From Hahella sp. (GTDB lineage Bacteria; Pseudomonadota; Gammaproteobacteria; Pseudomonadales; Oleiphilaceae): a DNA stretch of 64,000 nucleotides. Under the pieces are notes generated by a model. That model was not told the origin of the DNA. It ran no database searches and saw only the letters and a list, made by a program, of their open reading frames with translations. The number at the start of each line of letters is the position of its first letter. Position 1 is the stretch's first letter. The position numbers were made by a program, and so were the translations under genes. Location: assembly GCA_028280065.1 (NCBI GenBank), contig JANQMN010000150.1, forward strand, positions 1 through 64,000. Direction: 5' to 3'. Shown here piece after piece: positions 27,663 through 35,978 of the stretch.

Positions 27663-27932
27663 GTACCCTTGGCTACACACGGCAGGGGGTTTGCCGTGGT
27701 TGCCGACGAAGTTCGTTCGCTGGCGTCGCGGACTGGCGAGTCCACCGTGGAAATTGAATCGCTTGTGACGGAAAACGGCCGCCTGACCAAAGCTGCCAAT
27801 GAAAAAATGCATGCCATAAGGTAAAGGTCGGAAGCCAGCAAAAACCGTATTCCTGAAGCCGACCGGATTATTGACGAGGTGAGTACCGGTACTCAGCGCA
27901 TGGCCGAGCAACTCGCCACCGGCCGCGGCTGA
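27663..27932 (+). pseudogene. Decayed fragment of a methyl-accepting chemotaxis protein
   Basis: Read in one frame, this stretch encodes [20 protein letters not shown] then STVEIESLVTEN, the highly conserved hairpin tip of the chemoreceptor signalling domain and its following helix. An in-frame TAA interrupts it at 27822-27824. The same frame then resumes with EASKNRIPEADRIIDEVSTG and stops at 27930. There is no start, no membrane part and no ribosome-binding site, so this is a residue of a former receptor gene. An intact receptor with the same tip is at 60847-62817. Confidence 0.8.
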
Positions 27933-28058
27933 AACATTCTTGATATTGATACTCGAGTTCAAGTAGTAATTGACGTCGCCATTCCCCCTAAATAGTGGCG
28001 TAAACGGCATTTTTCAGCTATCAGTTAGTATCTGAAACTTTCATCAGAGGGGGAGCTG

Positions 28059-29249
28059 ATGGATATCGATCATTATCTTAACGTATTGGCGGCCAACGAA
28101 GGTTCCGACCTATATTTGAGCACCGGCGCACCGCCTTGCGCCAAGTTCCATGGCAAACTCAAACCGCTGGATAAAACGAAACTACCGCCGGGAAAAATCG
28201 AAGAGATCGCAAATCAAATCATGGATGAGGAGCAGCGCGAGCAGTTTATCCATGATCTTGAAATGAACCTGGCTTATTCCATCCCCGGTAAAGGACGTTT
28301 CCGCGTAAATATTTTCAAACAGCGCAATGAAGTGTCCATCGTCGCACGTAATATCGTCACTGAAATTCCTAACGCGGATAAGCTGGGCCTGCCGCAGATT
28401 TTGAAAGATGTCATCATGACGAAACGGGGACTGGTGCTGTTTGTCGGTGCCACCGGCTCCGGAAAGTCCACTTCCCTCGCAGCGCTGATCGACCACCGGA
28501 ATTCCAACAGCGGCGGCCACATAATCACCATCGAAGATCCCGTGGAGTTCGTGCATGCCCATAAGCGTTCCATTATCAATCAGCGGGAAGTAGGCGTCGA
28601 TACACGGAACTACCACAACGCCTTGAAGAACACGCTACGCCAGGCGCCGGATGTTATTTTGATCGGCGAAATCCGGGACCGGGAAACCATGGAACACGCC
28701 CTTGCATTTGCCGAAACCGGCCATCTGTGTATCTCCACACTGCACGCCAATAATGCCAACCAGGCACTGGACCGCATTATCAATTTTTTCCCGGAAGAAA
28801 GGCGGCCGCAATTGCTAATGGACCTATCCTCCAATCTAAGAGCATTTGTATCGCAACGCTTGATTCCAACCGTCGATGGTAAACGCGCGGCGGCCATTGA
28901 AATCCTGCTGGGCTCGCCGACCATCGCGGAACTGATTCTGCGTGGCGAGTTCGAAGGCATCAAAGAGGTCATGGAAAAATCGGAAAACATGGGCATGCAA
29001 ACCTTTGACACGGCATTGTTCAAACTAGTTCAAGAAAAGAGAATCAGTATGGACGAGGCGATGAAGAATGCCGACAGCGCGAACAATCTACGTCTAAAAA
29101 TCAAACTGCACGGGAAATCCGGCATAACGCCCAAAGCCCCCGCTCCACCCAAGGAAGCACCGGCAAAACCCAAACCGAGTGGCTTGACGTTGAGTCTACA
29201 GGAGATAGAAGAGGAGTCTGATGAAGACGAGGATAAGCCGCTTGGTTAG
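28059..29249 (+). CDS. pilU: Type IV pilus retraction ATPase PilU
   Basis: Cytoplasmic hexameric PilT-family ATPase of 396 residues that assists PilT in pilus retraction (twitching). N-terminal PAS-like domain, then the RecA-like core: Walker A GATGSGKST (about 129-137), the Asp box IITIEDPVEFVH, Walker B APDVILIGEIRDRETM and the His box GHLCISTLHANNANQ. The sequence MNLAYSIPGKGRFRVNIFKQR and the C-terminal extension after about 340 (Ala/Pro/Lys-rich, then acidic) fit PilU rather than PilT. No pilT lies next to it here, which is unusual since pilT-pilU are often paired. A GGGGGAG site precedes the ATG. Confidence 0.88.
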   Translation: MDIDHYLNVLAANEGSDLYLSTGAPPCAKFHGKLKPLDKTKLPPGKIEEIANQIMDEEQREQFIHDLEMNLAYSIPGKGRFRVNIFKQRNEVSIVARNIVTEIPNADKLGLPQILKDVIMTKRGLVLFVGATGSGKSTSLAALIDHRNSNSGGHIITIEDPVEFVHAHKRSIINQREVGVDTRNYHNALKNTLRQAPDVILIGEIRDRETMEHALAFAETGHLCISTLHANNANQALDRIINFFPEERRPQLLMDLSSNLRAFVSQRLIPTVDGKRAAAIEILLGSPTIAELILRGEFEGIKEVMEKSENMGMQTFDTALFKLVQEKRISMDEAMKNADSANNLRLKIKLHGKSGITPKAPAPPKEAPAKPKPSGLTLSLQEIEEESDEDEDKPLG

Positions 29250-29299
29250 CCTTCAGATTCAAATTAGCCGTCTAAACTAACTAGATTAAGGAACAAAAA

Positions 29300-30670
29300 A
29301 TGAAAGCATTGAGCCCGGTAGATCAAGTTTTTCTTTGGTTGGAAAAACGTCAGCAACCCATGCACGTCGGCGGTTTACACATTTTTTCGTTTCCAGAAGA
29401 TGCAGGGACTAAATACATCGCGGAAACCGTTGAGCAAATGCGGGCTTACACCAATCCGGAATACCCTTTCAACCGCTATCTAAAGCTCCATTACGGCCAG
29501 TATTACTGGATTGAAGATAAGCAGTTTGATCTTGAGCACCATTTTCGCCATGAAGCCCTGCCGAAACCCGGGCGTTATCGCGAACTGCTGGGGTTGGTTT
29601 CCGTCGCCCACAGCCATTTGATGGACCGCGAACGGCCCATGTGGGAATCGCATCTGATCGAAGGTATTCGCGGCAAACGGTTTGCCTTTTATAACAAGGT
29701 ACACCATTGCATGGTCGATGGTATCGCGGCAATGCGCATGACGCTTCGCACCTATTCCTACGACCAGGACACCCGCAACATGCCACCTTTCTGGGCAATG
29801 AAGCCGCCGAAGCGCCAAGCCAAGGATGCGCCGGGACCAAACGACTTTATCCATAGCCTGCGTCATGTCTTAAGTCTTACCGGTAAACAGATTGCCACCG
29901 TACCCACGCTGGCTAAAGAAATCACCACCAGCCTGATTCGGGCGCGGCAAAATCCCGACAACGTGTCGATGTTTACCGCTCCGAAATGTGTCTTGAATTC
30001 CAAGATTACCGGTTCTCGGCGATTTGCGGCGCAATCCTATTCACTGGAAAGGATTAAGGCTATCGGTAAAAAACTCTCTGCGACGGTAAACGATGTAGTC
30101 GTCGCTATATGCGCCAGCGCCTTACGGCAATATCTGCTTAGTATTCGGGAGCTGCCGGACAAGCCACTGATCGCCATGGTGCCCATGTCGATTCGTAAAG
30201 ACGATAGCGAAAGCGGCAACCAGGTGGCGATGATTCTTGCGAACCTGGCCACCCATATCGGCGACCCGGCAACACGCTTCAATGTTATCCGCAAATCCAT
30301 TGACGAGGCCAAGGAACGCTTCCGGCAGATGTCGCAGGAAGAAGCAATCAATTACTCCGCTCTGACCTTGGCACCTTCATCACTTAATATGATGACCGGC
30401 CTTGCCCCTCAGTTACAGGCGTTTAACGTGGTAATCTCCAACGTCCCCGGCCCGGACAAGCCGATGTATTGGAACGGTGCTAGGTTGGAAGGACTGTATC
30501 CGGTCTCTATCCCGGTTGACAGGGTCGCACTGAATATCACACTGGTCAGCTATATGGATCACTTGGAGTTCGGGCTCACCGCCTGCCGAAGGACCTTGCC
30601 CTCCATGCAGCGGTTACTTGATTATCTGGAGAATGGCATCAAGGAACTGGAAAAAATGACAAGCGCTTAA
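29300..30670 (+). CDS. Wax ester synthase / diacylglycerol acyltransferase (WS/DGAT)
   Basis: Membrane-associated acyl-CoA acyltransferase that esterifies fatty alcohols or diacylglycerol to make wax ester or triacylglycerol storage lipid. The 456-residue product has the catalytic motif HHCMVDGIAA (about 135-144), an N-terminal PVDQVFLWLEKRQQPMHVGG, and the C-terminal family markers NVVISNVPGPDKPMYWNGA and YPVSIPVDRVALNIT. Length is standard (about 450-470). It stands alone, 50 bp after pilU, with no lipid genes adjacent. It gives the organism a carbon store alongside cyanophycin. Confidence 0.93.
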   Translation: MKALSPVDQVFLWLEKRQQPMHVGGLHIFSFPEDAGTKYIAETVEQMRAYTNPEYPFNRYLKLHYGQYYWIEDKQFDLEHHFRHEALPKPGRYRELLGLVSVAHSHLMDRERPMWESHLIEGIRGKRFAFYNKVHHCMVDGIAAMRMTLRTYSYDQDTRNMPPFWAMKPPKRQAKDAPGPNDFIHSLRHVLSLTGKQIATVPTLAKEITTSLIRARQNPDNVSMFTAPKCVLNSKITGSRRFAAQSYSLERIKAIGKKLSATVNDVVVAICASALRQYLLSIRELPDKPLIAMVPMSIRKDDSESGNQVAMILANLATHIGDPATRFNVIRKSIDEAKERFRQMSQEEAINYSALTLAPSSLNMMTGLAPQLQAFNVVISNVPGPDKPMYWNGARLEGLYPVSIPVDRVALNITLVSYMDHLEFGLTACRRTLPSMQRLLDYLENGIKELEKMTSA

Positions 30671-30748
30671 GCGCAACCCCATTCAAGGGACGCCAACCAA
30701 GCAAGTTGATCTTTCCATAACCTGAGCGGGGCAGGCCTCACCCTAGTG

Positions 30749-30770
30749 TAGTGTCCCATAAGGGACACTA
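30749..30770. repeat. Perfect palindrome before the amidoligase gene
   Basis: A 9-bp perfect inverted repeat TAGTGTCCC/GGGACACTA with an ATAA loop, in the 225-bp gap between the WS/DGAT and amidoligase genes. It could be an operator or a transcript hairpin; there is no T-run after it. A second pair, TGTACGAAG at 30787 and CTTCGTACA at 30853, lies just downstream. Confidence 0.5.
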
Positions 30771-30895
30771 TAGGTTGCACTACCTATGTACGAAGGAGTT
30801 TTATAGACGTTCAGATTAATCTACTATTTCAAACAACCGGTCCTACTGGTGGCTTCGTACAAACTGACAAGTCCATTCATAGGTGACTGCAATCC

Positions 30896-31891
30896 ATGTC
30901 CACCCACACATTCAGCCTGCCGAACGAACTGAAAAAAGAAGATGGTCAACCCCGACGGGTAGGCGTGGAAATTGAAATGTCGGAAATTCCGCTACCACGC
31001 ATAGCCGAACTGGTTCAAGCCAACTTCGGTGGAACCATTCGACGCATCTCTCACTACGAGTTGGAAGTGAAAGACACTCCTTGGGGCACATTTAAAATCG
31101 AACTGGATTTCGAACTGCTGCAACGCTATGGCCGTGAAAAACTAGGCCAGCCTCTTGGCGAAATTGAACAACTGGCCAATGACACGATTCTCGCGCTGGC
31201 GCAAAACCTGGTGCCGTCCGAACTGGTGACCCCGCCCATTCCTGTGACATCTTTGTGGGAATTGGAGAAGCTGACCGACAAACTTCGGGAAGCCGGTGCC
31301 AAGGGAACCTTTGACGGCTGGATGACCGCCTTTGGTGTACATCTCAATCCCGAGTTACCGGATACCAGCGCGAAAACTATCACGCAGTATTTAAAAGCTT
31401 TCGAGTGTCTCTATGACTGGTTGAAAGATCGCGAGGAGGTCGCCCTCACCCGCCAGCTGTCACCTTTCATCAAATCCTTTCCCGACGACTATGCCAATTT
31501 GATTTTGCAACCGGACTATTGGCCTGACCTCGACCAGCTGATCGATGACTATTTAGAGCACAATCCGAGCCGCAACCGGGCCTTGGATATGCTCCCCATA
31601 TTCGGCTATCTCGATAAGGAACGGGTGATGCAAGGTATCGGCGATCAGAAACTGCGGGTTAGGCCGACCCTGCATTATCGCTTGCCGAACTCGGATATCG
31701 ATAATCCGCTATGGAGCCTTTCTCTTTGCTGGAATGACTGGTGTCAGGTCGAAGCATTAGCGAATAACCCACGGAGGTTAAGAAACTTCTCTGAAGAATA
31801 TTTAAACCATCATAAGCCATTTAACTTAAATATCATTACCCCATGGCATGAAAAGGTTTCTAAATGGCTGACAGACCTATCATCGGCGTAA
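30896..31891 (+). CDS. Putative amidoligase (glutamine synthetase-fold)
   Basis: A 331-residue protein with the features of the predicted COOH-NH2 ligase (amidoligase) family: the N-terminal strand pair RRVGVEIEMSEIPL, the central HYELEVKDTPWGTFKIELDF with metal-binding Glu/Asp residues, and TAFGVHLNPELPD supplying the conserved His. Members are predicted to form amide bonds between amines and carboxylates using ATP; the substrate is unknown. It overlaps the next gene, a class I glutamine amidotransferase, by 28 bp, and a VTT membrane protein follows. This operon type has been predicted by comparative genomics to make or modify small peptides or amides. Confidence 0.85.
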   Translation: MSTHTFSLPNELKKEDGQPRRVGVEIEMSEIPLPRIAELVQANFGGTIRRISHYELEVKDTPWGTFKIELDFELLQRYGREKLGQPLGEIEQLANDTILALAQNLVPSELVTPPIPVTSLWELEKLTDKLREAGAKGTFDGWMTAFGVHLNPELPDTSAKTITQYLKAFECLYDWLKDREEVALTRQLSPFIKSFPDDYANLILQPDYWPDLDQLIDDYLEHNPSRNRALDMLPIFGYLDKERVMQGIGDQKLRVRPTLHYRLPNSDIDNPLWSLSLCWNDWCQVEALANNPRRLRNFSEEYLNHHKPFNLNIITPWHEKVSKWLTDLSSA

Positions 31892-32562
31892 CCGGACCAA
31901 ACGGCAAATTCCCTATCGCCTGGTGGGCGACCCGCATCGCATTGCGAATGTGCGAAGCGGAGGCCGTCAGACTGACGCCGGGCAACTACAAGCAGCACAA
32001 GCCGGACAAATTTCAGGCCATTATTATCGGCGGCGGCAACGATATCGACCCGACGCTATACGGCGGTGAAGACAACGGCATAAGCCCCATCGACCCGGAC
32101 CGCGATGCCTTTGAAGTCGAAATGATTGAGCATGCGTTAAAAACTCATCTGCCCATCATGGGCATCTGTCGAGGCATGCAATTATTGAACGTAGTACTTG
32201 GCGGATCGTTACACGGTGATATTCGCCCCTACCGAGTTCAAACCAGCAACTTCCGCACACCCTTACCGAGGAAAAAAGCCCAACTGAACGAAACCGGTAA
32301 ACTGGGCAAAATACTCGACGCCTATCACTGGCGGATCAATAGTCTGCATCATCAGGCAATAGATCGATTAGGCAAGGACTTAAAGATTGTTGCCAAGGAC
32401 CTTGACGAGTTCGTCCAAGCAATCGAGTCCGAGAGCCATCGATTCATGATCGGTGTCCAGTGGCATCCCGAATATTTAAGCTATATTCCTCGGCAACGCC
32501 GGCTTTTTTCAGCATTGGTGACAGAAGCCAAACGACACAAAGCCGAATCCCTTTTTAACTAG
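31864..32562 (+). CDS. Class I glutamine amidotransferase-like hydrolase (peptidase C26)
   Basis: A 232-residue protein of the gamma-glutamyl-gamma-aminobutyrate hydrolase / PuuD type. The nucleophilic Cys is in GICRGMQLLNVVLGG (about 100-114), the catalytic His-Glu pair in GVQWHPEY (about 198-205), and an oxyanion-side IIIGGGNDIDPTLYGG precedes them. It either cleaves gamma-glutamyl amides or supplies ammonia to the overlapping upstream amidoligase. An AAAGG site within the upstream gene precedes the ATG; 28 bp overlap implies coupled translation. Confidence 0.9.
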   Translation: MADRPIIGVTGPNGKFPIAWWATRIALRMCEAEAVRLTPGNYKQHKPDKFQAIIIGGGNDIDPTLYGGEDNGISPIDPDRDAFEVEMIEHALKTHLPIMGICRGMQLLNVVLGGSLHGDIRPYRVQTSNFRTPLPRKKAQLNETGKLGKILDAYHWRINSLHHQAIDRLGKDLKIVAKDLDEFVQAIESESHRFMIGVQWHPEYLSYIPRQRRLFSALVTEAKRHKAESLFN

Positions 32563-32577
32563 GCAAACCAAACGCAG

Positions 32578-33009
32578 ATGCTCGATTATCTGTTAATTTT
32601 CGCCAGCGCTTTCGCCGCGGCCACTCTGCTGCCTTTTTATTCCGAAGTGCTGGTGGTGGCAACCCTGCTTAAAGAACCCTCGCAATGGCCATTGATCTGG
32701 CTGGTCGCATCGATGGGAAACACCTTAGGCGCCGCCGTCAATTGGGCAATGGGAAGGTACCTGCTGCATTTTCAGGATAAACGTTGGTTTCCATTCAAAG
32801 CGGACAAGCTGCACACCGCACAAAAGTGGTTCGCCAAATACGGCGTCTGGTCGCTTTTGATGGCCTGGGCGCCCATCGGCGGCGATGCATTGACCTTTAT
32901 CGCCGGATTTATGCGCATCAATTTTTGGATATTCTTTATCCTAACGTTTATCGGTAAAGCGGCACGCTATCTGGTTGTCATCTACCTGACGACAGTCACC
33001 CTGCTCTAG
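32578..33009 (+). CDS. VTT-domain (YqaA/DedA-like) membrane protein
   Basis: A 143-residue inner-membrane protein with about four hydrophobic segments. The family core is visible as TLLPFYSEVLVV near the start, the re-entrant-loop-like GNTLGAAVNWAMGRYL, the GVWSLLMAWAPIGGDALTFIAG stretch and a final helix ending in LLVVIYLTT-like sequence. It follows the glutamine amidotransferase gene by 15 bp and is probably the third gene of the amidoligase operon; transport of the product or lipid scrambling are possible roles for the fold. Confidence 0.85.
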   Translation: MLDYLLIFASAFAAATLLPFYSEVLVVATLLKEPSQWPLIWLVASMGNTLGAAVNWAMGRYLLHFQDKRWFPFKADKLHTAQKWFAKYGVWSLLMAWAPIGGDALTFIAGFMRINFWIFFILTFIGKAARYLVVIYLTTVTLL

Positions 33010-33385
33010 TAGTGAATGTTATTGTCTTAAACAATAAAGTTAATAAAAATAGCGCCTTGGCTGTCATACCCCATAAACTGAGACTCGCCGTAAACCCTTC
33101 TTCCTTGGGGGCTCAACGGCAGTTCCCCTGCGGCACCTCCACTGCGGCACCTTCCATGCTGTCGATGGTCCCAGTTTATGAGCCATGACAGTCTCTAAAC
33201 TCACCAATGTCGCTCGATTTGCCTAGTTTTATGTGCCATTAGAACTAGCATCTATTTAAGTATTGACCTTAGAGGTGCTGGAAGGACCATACTATGATTC
33301 CAAAAACCTCTTGTTGAGCACAGAGTTTTCAAAAGAGGAGATTTTTGGGAATATTGAAGCAACTAACAAGGTCTAGTGAAAGTCA
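33010..33385. other. 376-bp intergenic region
   Basis: No credible gene. It contains the imperfect terminal-inverted-repeat element described at 33059-33193, and within it a partial tandem CTGCGGCACCT (twice, 33128-33152). The last 190 bp are AT-rich and should hold the promoter of the copper ATPase; I see no clear CueR-type operator. Confidence 0.4.
33059..33193. repeat. 135-bp element with imperfect terminal inverted repeats
   Basis: The left end (33059-33083) and the reverse complement of the right end (33168-33193) agree in about 20 of 26 positions, sharing CTGTCAT and CATAAACTG blocks. The interior is non-coding and GC-rich. It looks like a MITE-like or large palindromic repeat; no target-site duplication could be defined. 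Confidence 0.55.
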
Positions 33386-35737
33386 ATGTCGAGCCATGCG
33401 ATTGTACCGGTTAGCGGGCTAACTTGTGCCTCCTGCGTTTCCCGGCTGGAAAAAGCCCTGTCCGGGCGTGAACAGGTGGAACAGGCTAACGTAAATTTAG
33501 CGCTGGAAACACTGGATATCAGGGTGAATCCGTCGAATGCTCTGGCCGACCTTCCGGACTGGGTGGAGGCTGCCGGTTTTGGTTTGGAGAAAACCTCGGC
33601 GATATTGACGGTGCAAAACATAACCTGCGCTTCCTGTGTTGCCCGCATCGAAAAAGTGTTGGCGCAAATGCCGGGCATGGATCAGGTCGCGGTAAACCTG
33701 GCCACCCAGCAAGTCAGAGCGAGTTGGTTTCAGGGCATCCTATCGCTAAAAGAGATCAAGCGCCGCTTAGACCAACTTGGCTACCCGGTAGTTGAAAGGA
33801 CCCAAACTGACGCCCCCGACCAAGACCATGACCAAGCCCTGCTGCTGCGTAACTCCTTGATCGGTTTAGGGCTATCGCTGCCCATGGTCATTACCATGGT
33901 TGTCAGCCTGTTCGAAAAAGGCTGGATGTTACCTGGTTGGATGCAGTTTTTACTGACTACGCCCATCCAATTTTGGTTAGGCCGGCGTTTTTATAGCGGC
34001 GCTTACCATGCGCTAAAAAACGGCGCGGCAAATATGGATGTCCTGGTGGCGCTTGGTACCAGCGCCGCGTATTTCTACAGCTTATTTCTCTGGCTGGTTC
34101 ATGGCACTTCTCATCTTTATTTTGAGGCGGCAGCCGTGGTCATTAGTTTGGTTCTTCTCGGCAAATGGATGGAAGCCCGCGCAAAAAATCTGACAGGCGA
34201 CGCCATCCGGAAACTAATGAAGCTGCAACCACCGACGGCAAAAAAATGGCAAGACAAGGCGTTGATATCGGTAGACATCGATCAGTTGCTTATCGGTGAT
34301 GAATTACAGATTCAACCTGGCGACACGATACCGGCGGATGCAACTGTCCTCAGTGGCGAGTCATCGGTAAACGAAGCGATGCTAACCGGCGAAAGCATTC
34401 CTGTGAATAAGCAGCAGGGTGATATTGTTTTGGCTGGAACCCAAAACACAAATGGCAGCTTACGGGTGCGGGTAAGTCAATCCCCGGAAGAATTTCGCCT
34501 TAAGCAAATCGTCGAGATGGTCAACGATGCGCAAATGCAGAAGCCCGACATTCAAAAGATGGTCGATAGAATTTCAGCGGTATTCGTACCTGCGGTGATT
34601 GCTATCGCCATCTTTACCTTGGCGGCTCAATGGTGGATTAATGGTTTTGAAGTCGCTTTAGTCGCAGCGGTAAGCGTTCTGGTTATCGCCTGCCCCTGTG
34701 CCCTGGGACTGGCAACGCCCACTGCCATCATGGCGGCGAGTGGCGTGGGAGCGAGGCGTGGTGTGCTGATTCGTGATATCAATCAGTTACACCTGCTGGC
34801 GAATGCCGGCACCATTGCGTTCGACAAAACCGGGACGCTCACCCACGGCGAGCCAGCGGTGATTCATCAGGAGAATTGGAGCGATTCAAAGGATCTTCTG
34901 GGCTGGATTAAACAGATCCAGTTGCAGAGTCAACACCCATTGGCAGAGGCGATGGTAAGGGCACTCTCGATGGTACCGATGAGCAATCTGGCGTTTCATG
35001 TCGAGAATCTTTCAGGTCGCGGAATTTGCGCCAAGAATGGTGAGACTCGATTGCTTATCGGCAACCGGCGATTATTGGAGGAATATGGAGTTTCCATTGC
35101 GGCAAAACATACCGAAAGCCAACCGGATTACAGCAGCACGGTCTGGGTTGCAGTTAATGCCGAGGTGGCGGCGCGATTCGACTTGACGGATCCGATTCGA
35201 GATGATGCACCCGCAATCATTGAGTGGCTTCGAAAACGCGCCTGGCAATCCTGGTTGCTGACTGGCGATCATAAAGCGGCGGCTGCAGTAGTGAAAGAAG
35301 CCGTGGGTATTGATGAAGTTTTTACCGACCTGCTGCCGGAACACAAGTCTCAGACCATTGAACAATTGAAAAAGAAGACCGGCACCGTGGTCATGGTAGG
35401 CGACGGAATCAACGATGCGCCGGCGTTGGCGTTGGCGGATGTCAGCATTGCCATGGGCAACGGGACGGATGTAGCAATGGAAGCTGCCGGGCTGACCTTG
35501 ATGCGCCCTCAGTTAGGATTAATCCCGGAAGCCGTGCAAATTGCCAAGAAAACCCAATTGAAGATTCGCCACAACCTATTCTGGGCGTTTATCTATAATT
35601 GTATTGGAATTCCACTGGCTGCCCTGGGCTTTCTAAGCCCAATGATTGCAGGTGCGGCAATGGCGTTTTCAAGTGTCAGCGTGGTCTTAAGCTCACTGCA
35701 TTTACTGCGCTGGAGTCCCAGGTTTCCCGACAAATAG
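33386..35737 (+). CDS. copA: Copper-translocating P1B-type ATPase
   Basis: Inner-membrane ATPase that exports Cu(I) from the cytoplasm. The 783-residue product has two N-terminal heavy-metal-associated domains with CASC motifs (GLTCASCVSRLE about residue 12 and NITCASCVARIE about 77), eight predicted TM helices, the phosphatase loop LTGESIPV, the ion-site CPCALGLATP (about 435), the phosphorylation site FDKTGTLT (about 480), the HP dipeptide in SQHPLAEAM, and the GDGINDAPALA hinge. CPC, the CASC type of HMA domain and a C-terminal SSVSVVLSSLHLLRW (with M/SS pattern of P1B-1) support copper. A small copper-binding protein follows by 12 bp. Confidence 0.92.
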   Translation: MSSHAIVPVSGLTCASCVSRLEKALSGREQVEQANVNLALETLDIRVNPSNALADLPDWVEAAGFGLEKTSAILTVQNITCASCVARIEKVLAQMPGMDQVAVNLATQQVRASWFQGILSLKEIKRRLDQLGYPVVERTQTDAPDQDHDQALLLRNSLIGLGLSLPMVITMVVSLFEKGWMLPGWMQFLLTTPIQFWLGRRFYSGAYHALKNGAANMDVLVALGTSAAYFYSLFLWLVHGTSHLYFEAAAVVISLVLLGKWMEARAKNLTGDAIRKLMKLQPPTAKKWQDKALISVDIDQLLIGDELQIQPGDTIPADATVLSGESSVNEAMLTGESIPVNKQQGDIVLAGTQNTNGSLRVRVSQSPEEFRLKQIVEMVNDAQMQKPDIQKMVDRISAVFVPAVIAIAIFTLAAQWWINGFEVALVAAVSVLVIACPCALGLATPTAIMAASGVGARRGVLIRDINQLHLLANAGTIAFDKTGTLTHGEPAVIHQENWSDSKDLLGWIKQIQLQSQHPLAEAMVRALSMVPMSNLAFHVENLSGRGICAKNGETRLLIGNRRLLEEYGVSIAAKHTESQPDYSSTVWVAVNAEVAARFDLTDPIRDDAPAIIEWLRKRAWQSWLLTGDHKAAAAVVKEAVGIDEVFTDLLPEHKSQTIEQLKKKTGTVVMVGDGINDAPALALADVSIAMGNGTDVAMEAAGLTLMRPQLGLIPEAVQIAKKTQLKIRHNLFWAFIYNCIGIPLAALGFLSPMIAGAAMAFSSVSVVLSSLHLLRWSPRFPDK

Positions 35738-35749
35738 AGGCCCCCTCAG

Positions 35750-35953
35750 ATGATAGAACTCCAGGTTGAAGGAGCCACCTGCGGTGGCTGCGTAAAATCC
35801 ATAGAAAACGCCGTTTCCCGGCTGGATGGTATATCCAGTGTCAGCTTTGACCTGGAAACCGGGCTACTGAAAGTAGATGGAACAGTTAACAAGGAGCAAG
35901 TGGAAGAAGCGGTTACGCTGGCCGGTTTCGAGGTCGTGGAAACAAAAACGTGA
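35750..35953 (+). CDS. copZ: Copper chaperone-like heavy-metal-associated protein
   Basis: A 67-residue single-domain HMA protein with the metal motif GATCGGCVKSIE (CGGC, residues 10-13) and a beta-alpha-beta-beta-alpha-beta length. It would carry Cu(I) to the ATPase encoded immediately upstream (12-bp gap). A GAGG purine run lies before the ATG. It is convergent with the cyanophycin operon, only 25 bp away. Confidence 0.88.
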   Translation: MIELQVEGATCGGCVKSIENAVSRLDGISSVSFDLETGLLKVDGTVNKEQVEEAVTLAGFEVVETKT

Positions 35954-35978
35954 TCCCTCCGTGGCCGGTTCACGAAAG

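Noticed and set aside
27549-28010. Minus-strand 153-codon frame between the lipoprotein gene and pilU
   Set aside because: It runs across the terminator and the chemoreceptor relic, which explain the sequence better; no domain is seen.
30749-30770. Palindrome TAGTGTCCC/GGGACACTA considered as an intrinsic terminator
   Set aside because: No T-run follows on either strand, so it was kept only as a palindrome.
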